Positions 37,501-46,008 of a stretch of DNA of 64,000 bases are shown piece after piece. A program made the position numbers and the translations under genes. The DNA is from Jaenimonas drosophilae (lineage: Eukaryota; Euglenozoa; Kinetoplastea; Trypanosomatida; Trypanosomatidae). Position 1 is the first letter of the stretch. Each line of letters starts with the position of its first letter. The notes below the pieces were generated by a model. The model did not search any database. It saw only the letters and a program-made list of their open reading frames with translations, and was not told the origin of the DNA. The stretch is taken from contig JASAON010001577.1 in the NCBI GenBank assembly GCA_030849065.1, forward strand, positions 1-64,000, read 5' to 3'.

Positions 37501-39621
37501 CATGGAAGAAGATTTGGTGCTGGCCACTTGTTGTTGTTGTTGTTGTTGTGTGTTCTGCATCGGATAGCCTCCTTCTTGCAGGGGAAGACGGTGTCCTGCC
37601 ATGGCGGCCTCTCTCAAGCGGTAGTGCGGCATTTGGCTGCTTCGGCCGCTGCTGCGGAGGAGGCACCGTGCCGCGACACACCGCGCAAGCTGCATCATCT
37701 CCACGCAGAGGCTCACACGACGTTGGAGGAGAAAATCGAAGACATCTCCGGCACCACCATCCCCACCTGCGCCTGTTGTTGCTGCCACAGACTGACTATG
37801 CGTCGCGGGGGATTCATGATGTGCGGCGAGGGTGCCAAAGCTGCCGCCCGACGCACGCAAGTGTGGCGAGCGAGGCGGCGAGGCTTTCCTGTTGCCAGGC
37901 ATCATCATCATCATCTCTCCCGCCGCCACATCACCACGACGAGGTCCGCCATCCGCCTCCACCTCCCCTGCGCCGCCTTCCTCCTCGAGCTCCTCAGGCT
38001 GGTGGTGGAGATGGAGGTAGCCGTAGCTGAATATATCATCATCGATGGCGGCGGATGGCGTGGCAACGGCGGAGCTCTCGCCCCACAACTCCGCCGCCGC
38101 CGTGGGTGTGGGGCTGCACACACGCGAATCGGGTGAGGTTGAGCGACGACGTTGGTGTGCCGCACCACCACCACCACCACCACCACTTCCTGCGTGGGTG
38201 TGTGTGGTGGCGGTGGCGGTCGTGGTGGTGGCGGTTGTGGTTGGTGATGGCCCTGGCGCTGCCCCAGCCACAGCTCCACCACACTGTTCGTACTCCGCCC
38301 GCAGTGCCTCCATCTCTGCCACCTGATGGCTGAGATAGCGGCATCGCAGCTCCTCGCGGAAGACGGCGTTGGTGAAGCACTGCACAAACTTAGTGATGGA
38401 GGCATCATTGGTGTCGGGCTGTGGCATCGCGAGAACCAACAAGGCGTGGCTCGCCGCACTGCTGCGCTCGCTCGTGGCGTTGCGACGGCGCCGATGTCGC
38501 TGTACGCGAGATGGTGGAGAGGAGGTTGGGCTAGCGCGGCTGCCCGACGGAGAGGCGGCGCCGGCAGCCGTGGAGGTGCTCTCGTGGAGCTCCGACCGCC
38601 ACAACTCAGATGCCGTTGTGCCGCCAAGACCGTCTTCTTCCTCATCACCCTCGGCATCATCAAAGCCCAAGTGGCTCGAGAGGCTATCGCTATACTCCGC
38701 CGTGGTACGTCCGCCACTGAGAAGGGGGCTGTGCGTGCGATGATCTTCACTGACGTGGCGGCGCGTCGCGGAGGTGTGGCGTGATGCTGCACCGCCACGC
38801 AAGAAGACGATGGGATAGGTGAGGAAGGTGCCATTGGCGATGCTGATGGTGGTGCATGCGCTGATGGAGGCACGAAGAAGATGAAGTAGGACGTGGGTGG
38901 GGATGCCGACGCAGGTTGTGCCGCGATGCACCGAGGCGGCCACCACGACGGAGGAGCTTGATACTCCACGCGGCAGCAATGCCGCGGAGCGTAGTTGGGC
39001 AGCAGATGCACCACCACCACCACCACCACCGGTACCTCCACTACCTCGGTACGTACCAGACGTGGAGGTATTCTCTCCCGTGGCCACAGATCGCCCACCT
39101 CCGCCATTGCCGCTGGATGATGCACCAACACCACCTCCTGCGGCTGCTGCTGCTGCCGCCGCCGCCTTCGCTGCCTTGACGCGCCCACGACGCCGCCGAC
39201 CATCTCCCGCCGTTGCCGTGGCCCCAAATGCGCCACTAGCGCCTTGGCCAACGGGGCTCACCACGTCTGATGCCGCGACGCTCGCGCTCGACGTGATGCG
39301 ACGCAGCCCCCGTTGCAGCGATACGCCGCCACTTGGGCGTGTTTGGGTGCCACTTTCGGCATCAAGCCCATCCACGATGACCACCTCACTCGGCACCCGC
39401 CCGGGCAGACCAGACTTTGGTGGAGGTGGCGGGGGAGGTGGCTGTTGTTGTTGTTGTTGTTGCAAAACGGCATTGGTGCTGCCACTTGGCACGTTGGCAT
39501 GCATCGGGGGAGGTGCTGTGGGGGTAGCGTGGAGTCCCTGGGCGAGATCAACGAGAAAGGGGTTGGTTGGTGGATAGCGGAAGAGGAGCTGCTCCCCTGC
39601 AAAGAGGAAGACTGCTGCCAT
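34591..39621 (-). CDS. NPRL3: NPRL3-like GATOR1 subunit with large insertions (1,676 aa)
   Basis: The start chosen is the ATG at 39621, because it begins MAAVFLFAGEQLLFRYPP, the expected longin strand of NPR3 proteins ('...GxxLLFRYPF'). The open frame extends 121 codons upstream but encodes His/Thr-rich spacer sequence. Further matches: LLVLAMPQPDTNDASITKFV followed by REELRCRYLSHQVAEMEAL (NPRL3: 'HEExRCxYLSxE'), LNPCSLIVLEDANFKDHL (NPRL3: 'LxPYHALLLL'), LDFVVVEIIEFLRLQGAIT, and a C-terminal helical part YVPEEVLLQFCLHHL. NPRL3 with NPRL2 and DEPDC5 forms GATOR1, a GAP for Rag GTPases that restrains TORC1 at low amino acids. Human NPRL3 is about 570 residues; here poly-Ala, -Gly, -Ser, -Thr and His tracts fill the insertions. 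Family confident, orthology moderate. Confidence 0.8.
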   Translation of the reverse strand: MAAVFLFAGEQLLFRYPPTNPFLVDLAQGLHATPTAPPPMHANVPSGSTNAVLQQQQQQQPPPPPPPPKSGLPGRVPSEVVIVDGLDAESGTQTRPSGGVSLQRGLRRITSSASVAASDVVSPVGQGASGAFGATATAGDGRRRRGRVKAAKAAAAAAAAAGGGVGASSSGNGGGGRSVATGENTSTSGTYRGSGGTGGGGGGGASAAQLRSAALLPRGVSSSSVVVAASVHRGTTCVGIPTHVLLHLLRASISACTTISIANGTFLTYPIVFLRGGAASRHTSATRRHVSEDHRTHSPLLSGGRTTAEYSDSLSSHLGFDDAEGDEEEDGLGGTTASELWRSELHESTSTAAGAASPSGSRASPTSSPPSRVQRHRRRRNATSERSSAASHALLVLAMPQPDTNDASITKFVQCFTNAVFREELRCRYLSHQVAEMEALRAEYEQCGGAVAGAAPGPSPTTTATTTTATATTHTHAGSGGGGGGGAAHQRRRSTSPDSRVCSPTPTAAAELWGESSAVATPSAAIDDDIFSYGYLHLHHQPEELEEEGGAGEVEADGGPRRGDVAAGEMMMMMPGNRKASPPRSPHLRASGGSFGTLAAHHESPATHSQSVAATTGAGGDGGAGDVFDFLLQRRVSLCVEMMQLARCVAARCLLRSSGRSSQMPHYRLREAAMAGHRLPLQEGGYPMQNTQQQQQQQVASTKSSSMFGEDDGSPAPDGIYINQLLFLPHKHLTGGSTRSRRPLAALYTQLNPCSLIVLEDANFKDHLVREYAEVMGKRYARLLPLSMVFACLFSLAAPWRIGAFYRSLERALLDVLQRRQVALQGGSTTTRSTTTTNNTSLGRDLSASVQFTNSTRHRELYSGTSTQPFSSSAVDDLSAAADREAQVMAGLQQAASLDFVVVEIIEFLRLQGAITVDSEMAIVFTHGTVVAPLVLDAQQSRLAARHVRKGQRRDSQSQQHHHQRRSSQPHDRTLPSTIILHMLMRMYKVEGMPVRNTRSDSSRDAPLFGQAGATTTTTTNATLTSPVQASAASRQHGYPVFCVWGSACPYCEELAVETNEWVVANNAGEVAPLPLRWLFLDPCVLACARHATQWRSAGGIDGGDVVAAQRVGGAAAANVVRPWFARPSVYLQPVATHAGSSHAMYQRLLSEWVQTHPHHNNAAIPNNGAHSPPASPWGHTNTPTPTTTAAEGRSSPTRQPHGGAAAVAEEAGALLHAECVNAEAARWLKAQSGRITSRLAFTRNRRHELTEMLLHKEHNATTQHAPTSETTAAAAAQSCGGVDGAAVGGGAAASSSSASIAIERRSTAAGVASALDYPMSSSARSSLRVSALTYRSRNSRERSPQNTATAPPGTNSYHTELDDAESVGEGAMLVAVKGNDDDVDARLPQNPEASSSPEVRSSSPLPAGRRYAKRVVPDRSSIRPSSLLTIPERGGVGVGVGSSAAVQTAWGSTSDEHKSGVATTANMSYDTYLYNRPPGAMMHSHNAPPSLLRPEDRYVPEEVLLQFCLHHLVAFSWGTTGINMEALLRLLERHLRRLRPFLANMASIRQLRLMGHTSETLATLVCAQQQPSPVAGAKGGAAAAGRFGEVEVRPAVQDGLLSFEATRVDVQLMQTWELYERLSLLDCLSPCTGMPVRPAPTRFLLHAVVNEFSDVLLLRGLGVGLGRQEEVATAL

Positions 39622-39956
39622 GTTGTTGTGCGCGTCTTTGTATGTATGTATGTGGTGTGTGTGTGTGGTGGTACCGTCGTGGAATGGGTGTCGGCACCAC
39701 CCAACAACGTCTTCGCGTTGCTGAGTTCTTTCTTCTGTTTTTGTTGCTACGTCGCTACCAAAGTTGGAGGAGATTGTGTAATTCGTATATGAGTGTAGGT
39801 GATGATGATGATGGTCTTCAGCAACAGACGTATATGCATCAACGCCCTTATTTGTTGTTTTAGGATGATTGCGTTTCGAGACGCGTGAAGTGAATGCGTG
39901 TATGTGCGTGCGTGGATCTATCTTACCGTGGCACTCCTTCTTCCCCCCCTTCTCCG
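39622..39956. other. Spacer upstream of the NPRL3-like gene
   Basis: CA-rich leader on the minus strand with a TGTA run near 39640-39655; the end of the preceding gene abuts at 39957. No acceptor was convincing here. Confidence 0.5.
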
Positions 39957-41246
39957 TCACCTTCGCTGCTCCAGCAATCGGCAAATGTCTGTGGGGGCCT
40001 TCACCGACTGCCGCTCGGACTCCGTCAGGACGTGCTTCACCACGAGATCCGCCACCGCCTTGTACGCACGCGTCATGTCCACGAGACGGCGGAGTTTTTC
40101 GTTGGCCTCACTCAGCGCCGCTTCCTTGGCCTTGAGCTGCGTGGTGGCATCCTTTGCCGCACGCTCTCGCGCCGCGCTCTCCTCACGCAACTTGGTCTGC
40201 CACACCCCAACCGTCTCGGCGTATTCTTGCCCAGCCAGCTGTTGCTGCTGCAGTGCTGCCGTGAGATCTTCATCCTTGCTTTGCAACAAGTGGCGTAGGC
40301 CGGCGAGCTGATCCTGACATGTGTGTAGGCGTTGCTCGAGACGTGCATGCTTGGCAGCTTGTGATTGTGCGCCGAGGCCAAAACACGCCTCCAGCGCATC
40401 GGATGGTGAGCTTCCAGCAACTACAACATCCACGTTCTCCTCCGTCCGCCCACGCTTCATCGACGGCGATGATGATGACGATCCATGCGCACGCTGCTTC
40501 TGAAGATCCTCCACGGCAGCCGCGGCCTCCCCCTCGCTGGTGTTGGCCCCACGTGCGGCAACGGCGATCAGCTTGCGTAGATCGCGAAGTTGCTGCAACA
40601 CCGCCGTACATTCCGCAGCAGTCAAGAGACCTTGTGGGGATGAAGAGCTGCCACTGTTGTTTGTTGTGGCACCAACCTGTTCCATAACACCACCACTCAC
40701 GACGGAGCTCACGTACACCTGATGCTCTTCATCCAGGAATGCATCGTCGCTCACGTGCTTCACCGGGATGAGCTCCGTTCGCTCGCCAAAGTGTACCGCA
40801 AGCAGCCAATCGTCCACGGATTCCTCCGCGGATGATGATGATGATGATGTTGCACCACCGCCGCGTTTTGGTTTTGGCAGCAATGCGGTGAGCCGCCCAA
40901 CCCGATGCGTCATGGGGAGCCGCTTGTTGTTGTTGTTGTTGTTTTGTGTTTCATCACCACCGACAACGCCGCGCTCCCACGCCTGTACGAAGGGGTTCTG
41001 CTGGAGCAGCATCTCCTGACGCGTCTTGCTCGTGGAGCATTGCACGCGGACAAATGTGTTGGTTGTGAGTGCTCGTGTGGTCGCAGCGCATAGGATTGCC
41101 TCGAAGGTGCCTGACAGCGTGAGCTTTTCCTCCGCCGTGGAGCTGCTTGATGGGCCAAAAGCAACACGGATTGGTAAGGTGAGGAGCTCCTCCACGTCGT
41201 GGCGGAACAACTGGCATTGACGTGCCATGGTCAAGATGGATGCCAT
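39957..41246 (-). CDS. Globular head plus coiled-coil protein, function unknown (429 aa)
   Basis: The ATG at 41246 (MASILTMARQCQLF) is used. The open frame extends about 119 codons upstream, but that part overlaps the neighbouring gene's 3' end and crosses the predicted acceptor at 41320-41319. A second ATG at 41228 is possible. Residues 1-200 look like a beta-rich head (LTLPIRVAFG, KLTLSGTFEAILCAA, VDDWLLAVHFGERTELIPVK) with poly-Asn and poly-Ser insertions. Residues about 290-425 are a long charged coiled coil (EQRLHTCQDQLAGLRHLL, EEKLRRLVDM-like repeats). This head-plus-coil layout resembles XRCC4/SAS-6-type proteins in outline only; I found no diagnostic motif, so no function is assigned. 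Confidence 0.85.
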   Translation of the reverse strand: MASILTMARQCQLFRHDVEELLTLPIRVAFGPSSSSTAEEKLTLSGTFEAILCAATTRALTTNTFVRVQCSTSKTRQEMLLQQNPFVQAWERGVVGGDETQNNNNNNKRLPMTHRVGRLTALLPKPKRGGGATSSSSSSAEESVDDWLLAVHFGERTELIPVKHVSDDAFLDEEHQVYVSSVVSGGVMEQVGATTNNSGSSSSPQGLLTAAECTAVLQQLRDLRKLIAVAARGANTSEGEAAAAVEDLQKQRAHGSSSSSPSMKRGRTEENVDVVVAGSSPSDALEACFGLGAQSQAAKHARLEQRLHTCQDQLAGLRHLLQSKDEDLTAALQQQQLAGQEYAETVGVWQTKLREESAARERAAKDATTQLKAKEAALSEANEKLRRLVDMTRAYKAVADLVVKHVLTESERQSVKAPTDICRLLEQRR

Positions 41247-41318
41247 CCTTGTAAATGATAACGATGTGTGATAATGTGTGTGTAGGCAGGAGGTATCGAT
41301 CTGCTCCCGCGTAAAGAT

Positions 41319-41368
41319 CTTGGAAGCACGAAAAGAGCACAAAATATGAATGAAAGGGGAGAAGATTG
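41319..41368 (-). promoter_or_regulatory. Predicted trans-splice acceptor for the 39957-41246 gene
   Basis: Minus strand CTTCTCCCCTTTCATTCATA and TTTTGTGCTCTTTTCGTGCT precede the first AG at 41320-41319; leader 72 nt. Confidence 0.65.
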
Positions 41369-41509
41369 TTGTGTGCTCATGTACGTGTGTGTGGGCGTTT
41401 GTTGCAACAACATGGGCACCAAAAAGAAAACAAAAATATAGATGAATATTTGCAGCTGTGTTTGTGTGATGGCCAACGGAACATGCCATGATGTACGCCA
41501 CGTGCATCA

Positions 41510-42301
41510 TCAACGCACCTCCGAGATGGGCCGAGCTCTCGATGGAGAGGTGTAGAAGAGATAGCCCACCAAGCCCAACAAGGTGAAACAGACGGAGGCA
41601 CAACCCGCAATCATGTAGAGATGATCGGCACCACCCCCATCACGAAGATTGAGGAAGTACCTGACGAACCAGTTGGGTGCCCATCGAGCCATGATGTTGG
41701 TACGTTCGTAAGGGAGCTCCACACCTTCATTCTCCGCTTCAAATTGCCGCTGCCACGCCGCGGTACGCAAACGTTCGGTGCCCTTGGACTCACCAAAGAT
41801 GGAGGCGTAGGCGTCAGGGTCCTGAATCTCCGTGTAGTCGTTGAATCCACGCATGAAGCGGCGATCAGCACCCTTGCCAGACTCCATCTCACGCACCCTT
41901 CGCACGTACTCGGCATCCTTGGCTTGCTGCTCCAAGACTTCTTCGGCGCGACGTGGGTCAGACATGAAGATTTGTTGCGCACGTGTGTTGAGCTGCTCCG
42001 GACGACCACTGGGGAGTGTACGTGGAAACAAACGCTGGGCGTCATGACGATCTTGTGCGACGGATTGAAGCCGGCGTCCTGGCCTGCCTTGTTGTTGTAC
42101 GGGGTATTTGCCAAGACCAACACCACTTCCACCTCCTCCAGATGTGGCGGGGTTGGGTGCGTGATGATGATCATCACCTCCCGCATCTTTCTTCTTCCTC
42201 TTCATTAGGTGGCCAAATGTGGAGTAGCTCGACGCGTGGCGTTGAGGTTGGCGCAACGGCACCACCGCCCACAAGGACGACGGGCAAAGAACACGCCGCA
42301 T
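41510..42301 (-). CDS. Putative mitochondrial single-pass membrane protein (263 aa)
   Basis: The ATG at 42301 is chosen. The 26 codons upstream are cut off by an acceptor AG at 42347-42346, and the protein then begins MRRVLCPSSLWAVVPLRQPQ, an Arg/Ser-rich, acid-poor stretch typical of a mitochondrial presequence. The middle is charged and helical (EEVLEQQAKDAEYVRRVREM) and contains RRFMRGFNDYTEI. Near the C-terminus HLYMIAGCASVCFTLLGLVG forms one membrane segment, leaving a short basic tail. This layout suits an inner-membrane protein with its bulk in the matrix or intermembrane space, possibly a lineage-specific respiratory or import subunit. No family was recognised. The twin-CX9C gene upstream may also be mitochondrial. 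Confidence 0.8.
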   Translation of the reverse strand: MRRVLCPSSLWAVVPLRQPQRHASSYSTFGHLMKRKKKDAGGDDHHHAPNPATSGGGGSGVGLGKYPVQQQGRPGRRLQSVAQDRHDAQRLFPRTLPSGRPEQLNTRAQQIFMSDPRRAEEVLEQQAKDAEYVRRVREMESGKGADRRFMRGFNDYTEIQDPDAYASIFGESKGTERLRTAAWQRQFEAENEGVELPYERTNIMARWAPNWFVRYFLNLRDGGGADHLYMIAGCASVCFTLLGLVGYLFYTSPSRARPISEVR

Positions 42302-42345
42302 CTTCCGCCAACAACAACACGTGCTTGTGTCGCGAGATGGCTGTA

Positions 42346-42404
42346 CTAAGTGATGTTGCAGAAACGTATGCCATACCAATGAAGAAGAGAAGGAGAGGAT
42401 GAGG
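42346..42404 (-). promoter_or_regulatory. Predicted trans-splice acceptor for the 41510-42301 gene
   Basis: Minus strand CCTCATCCTCTCCTTCTCTT and CTTCATTGG, then CATCACTTAG; AG at 42347-42346, 44-nt leader. Confidence 0.65.
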
Positions 42405-42550
42405 TTCCACCAACAACAAGTCCATCAGAATCATAGAATAAGAAGAATGCACGGGAAGTCTGCGGAGTGGAAGATGATGTTGGCTATGCGCATGTGATGA
42501 TGATGATGAAGTTGTTGTTGTTGTTGTATTTGTGCTTCAGCAGGCTACAC

Positions 42551-42763
42551 CTACTTCCCCGATAAGTGTTTCCGCACGCAGCGGCTGAGCTCGTCTCGCT
42601 CAGCGGCGCACATGGAGCAGCGGAGGTCGCGGTTGATATGCCCTCCTTCCACGCACCGTCCATAGCGCAACGCCTCATCTTTGCAGTGTTCGTAGGCTGC
42701 GCCGTACTTGGAACGTACGGTGCGATCCACGACGACGTCAGAGATGTAGAAGTTTCCTTCCAT
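42551..42763 (-). CDS. Twin-CX9C mitochondrial protein, NDUFAF8-like (70 aa)
   Basis: The ATG at 42763 (MEGNFYISDVVV) is preferred over the longer frame, whose first 14 residues come from a CA repeat. The protein has two exact CX9C pairs: CKDEALRYGRC and CAAERDELSRC, with an extra Cys (CSMC) before the second. Twin-CX9C proteins are imported into the mitochondrial intermembrane space by the Mia40/Erv1 relay and form a helix-loop-helix locked by disulfides. The first helix (EALRYGRCVE) and spacing closely resemble NDUFAF8, a complex I assembly factor of similar size ('AAYGRCVQ ... LRSC'), but CMC- or COX-assembly proteins have the same fold. A pyrimidine-rich stretch lies upstream near 42815-42850. 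Confidence 0.75.
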   Translation of the reverse strand: MEGNFYISDVVVDRTVRSKYGAAYEHCKDEALRYGRCVEGGHINRDLRCSMCAAERDELSRCVRKHLSGK

Positions 42764-45700
42764 CCAACACAGACTTTTGTGTGTGTGTGTGTGTTTGTGT
42801 AGCACCAGATACTATGAGAGCTATGTTGTTTTACACCAACCAAGAAGTAAAGAGGAGAGTAGTTCGGAATTCATTAAATACATCGCAACACACACACACA
42901 CATACATACAGACATAGACGTATGTGGCAGTACCGTAGATGGTCTGTGGGGGTGAGAAGTAGCGTTGGGCAGCTCGCGCTTCACACATCATATGAGGCTG
43001 TTGGCTTGTGCGTGTTTCAGCTCCGACACATGTGTTTATCACCTCCTTCGTCGCACACAGTGAGGAGAGGCTCATCGTGGGAGGCAGGAGGATGTAGCAC
43101 ATGTGTGTAGGTAGGCACGCGGGAGGCGATGTGAAGGGAGGGGGGGGGTGAGGTGGGGTGGGGTGGGTGGAACGAGTACACGTACAAAACAAGAATGGAT
43201 GATGTTGTTGTGCTTGATGATGTCAGGAGCTCTCGCTGTGTGCGTGTGCTAGAGAGATTTAGTGCAGATGTGTAGTAGGGGAGGCGGGAGGCGAATGGGG
43301 CGGTGGGATAGCGAGGGGAAACAAAAGAAGAAGAAGGCGGTAGGCGTTTGGTCTGTGGAGGAGAGAGAAGTGTGTACGATGGCGATGATGATGTTGGTAA
43401 AGGTGTGTAGGCTGCCCCATCATACCTCGTTACAACACACACATCCCACTTACACGCACACATATACACGCTTCATCACCAACAGAACACGAAAAAACAA
43501 AACGAGCAAACAACGAAATGAAAAAAAGAAGAAGCGCCCGCGATACATTAGCATTCACAAGGAGTTCCGTCCTCCTCCTCCTCCCCATCACGGCCTACAT
43601 CATCCATGATGGCTGTCTTCCTATGGTGCAGATACGTCGCTCATGATCTCACCAGCCATGGGCAGCATCACCAAAGCCCATCTTTCATCACCCATGGATG
43701 TTGCTGATGGCTGAAGAATGATGATGATGAGCCAATGCTGGTTTTGTCATAGACAACAAATGTCGGGGGTGGGGGTGGCAAACCCCACACGCACCATCCG
43801 GCATACAAACGAAAAAAAAAAGATGTGCCAAGAAAAAAACCACAACTCACGTTTCCGTCAATGTGTGGCCGTACTTGCATGTGTGCGTGTCAGTGCCTGC
43901 GTGAAAACCACGTGAGCAATTCATCATCTCCCCCTTCTCACCAAGATGGTATTTACGTGGTCAAACAACAAACGTAGGGAGGAGATGGAACAGTTACGTG
44001 GCGCAACCAAAGACAACAACACACACACGCCAAACACCACACCAACGCCATACTTCGTGGCATCCTCCTCACGCGACATCAGCAAACGAAGAGACCTTCG
44101 CCTGTCTCGGTTATGTGCGTGTGTTGGCTGTGAGGGGTGAAGGCCGCCTGCCCCACCAGGATGATGTACGTGGCACAAACAACACGCAAAAAATGCACTT
44201 CCCCTTCCTCCACTCTTGATGAGAGAGTGCTGATTGCTGCTCCAGCTCACCATGGTATGGTTGGCCCCTCGTACATCCACGAACCCATCGCAAACATGCA
44301 AGAAGAAGCAAGAAACAGGTGTGCCGGGGAGAGGAACAACGCAAAAAAAAAAACACAGCGCGACGGGTGCCCACGAAGAGGCACGAGCGCAGATGGCTGG
44401 CACACAACAAAAACAGCAGCAGCAATGAGGTTTGGAAGTCAACGCAACGGCAAAGAGGACGGCAGAGAGAATGAGTGTGTGTGTGGGGGGGGAAGGAGAA
44501 GAGTATGAATTGTGAGTGTGTTGTTATTGTTTCGGTGTATGTTTGTTTGTGTGTGTGTGCAGGAGAGTACTAAGAGTGTAGTTGGGGGAGGGGGTGATGA
44601 GTCATGGAGAGGGAAGGAGCTGAAGACGTTTCCACGTTCATGTCCCACGCAAAAAAAAAACAAAAAGAAGAAATGGGGGAAAAAACTGCCCTCTCGCCTC
44701 CCACTCTGCGTTTTTTTGGCGAAGAGAGGTGGAGAGGGGGTCCAACACGATCGAGAAAAAAAGAAGACAGACAAACAACAACAACAACAAGACGGTAGAA
44801 TGAGCGAAATAAAAAAACAACAACATCTCCTCACCAACTCCATACCGCTACACTTCCCCCTAACTATAGAGTAAGAAGCGAAAAATACAAAACGAGCAGC
44901 AAAAAAAAACAACAACAACGACACAGTTGGGGAGGGGCGACCACAACCACCAACACAGCTCAACGCATCCACAACCGTGGAGAGGTCAGACATCCAAACA
45001 GCCACCTCACTGTCTTGGATTAATCATCCTCATCACGCAAAACACCGTGTGCGGGCACGCACATACGCACAGACAGACACAACACACGCATACACGGGGG
45101 GCGCACACACATTCACACAAACAGAAAAAGTTAGTTCAGAGATGAAAAAAAAAAGAAGATCCCAAACACGAACACGCACAAACGGAACATGAAAAAAAAA
45201 AACGAACATTGGCATGATGGATGAAACAACAAAATGCAACCATCCACCAACGCTGGAGGACCACGCCTCACCACAGCACCCGTCACCACAGAGGCATACA
45301 TCTGGAAGCACAACGCATGAGTATCAAGCAAGGGAGAATAGATGATGGCTGATGTGGGGTCTCTGCCCCCTTCATACAACGTACACGTGCCCACGTATGC
45401 ATCAGCCCCACATAAAGAGAGGGGGACGCCGCAACACAGCAGCTGCAACTGGCATCAGGCCAACCACAAAAAAGAAGATAGCAACGGAGGAAACTTGAGG
45501 GGAGGGTGCCGACTACAACGCAACAACAACACCAACAACAACAAAAAGAAGGAGGAAAGACCAGATAGCAATCACCACACTCTGCACACACGCGCAAAAA
45601 AAAAAAAAGAACGCATCAAGCATCGTTTTCATCACGACCGTTGTCTGTCATGCCAGCAACGTGCACGCAAGCCTACACGCATGGCATGATAAAGCAAAGA

Positions 45701-46008
45701 TACAACAACAAATTGTTGTTGTATGTCCGTCAGTGAGAGAAGGAGGGACGAGAGAGAGAGAGCGGAGAGTGCAGGGGATGATGCATCATAATCATGAAGG
45801 AGGTGGCAAGGAGACCTGTGTTATGGAGGGGGTGGAGGTTGGGGGTGGACGATGATGGACGTCAACGACGTTGATCGTCATCCATCAAGAAACAAAATCC
45901 GAACACATGAACGCATCCCACTACGACAATGACGTAACTACACACCTAGTAGTACCTCACTTCTCGCTACTACTTCTTTTTTTTTTCTGTTTTTCTTTTT
46001 TCGTGTTC
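42764..46008. other. 3.2 kb spacer, longest in the window
   Basis: No credible protein gene on either strand. It is marked by many plus-strand A-runs of 8-13 (43809, 44344, 44649, 44903, 45145, 45192, 45597), meaning T-runs on the transcribed strand, CA/AAC repeats, and a G-rich tract at 43135-43170. Frames here give Cys/Phe/His-rich peptides without motifs. It would be 3'UTR of the 46009-50895 gene, leader of the twin-CX9C gene, or host to non-coding RNAs I cannot recognise by eye. Confidence 0.6.
43135..43170. repeat. G-rich tract with quadruplex potential
   Basis: GGGAG, a run of nine G, then GGTGGGGTGGGGTGGGTGG on the plus strand; C-rich on the transcribed strand. Confidence 0.6.

Noticed and set aside
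37911..39251. 446-codon minus-strand frame inside the NPRL3-like gene
   Set aside because: Alternative reading frame of a GC-rich, repeat-rich part of a longer gene; composition is Arg/Pro/Ala noise.
39622..39984. N-terminal extension of the NPRL3-like gene
   Set aside because: Encodes His/Thr-rich spacer sequence; the longin-like start at 39621 fits the family.
43924..44442. 172-codon minus-strand frame in the 3.2 kb gap
   Set aside because: Cys/Phe/His-rich and repeat-derived; no motif or good acceptor just upstream.
44880..45620. A-run-rich stretch as a retroposon tail
   Set aside because: Several short A-runs but no reverse transcriptase-like frame and no target-site duplication seen.
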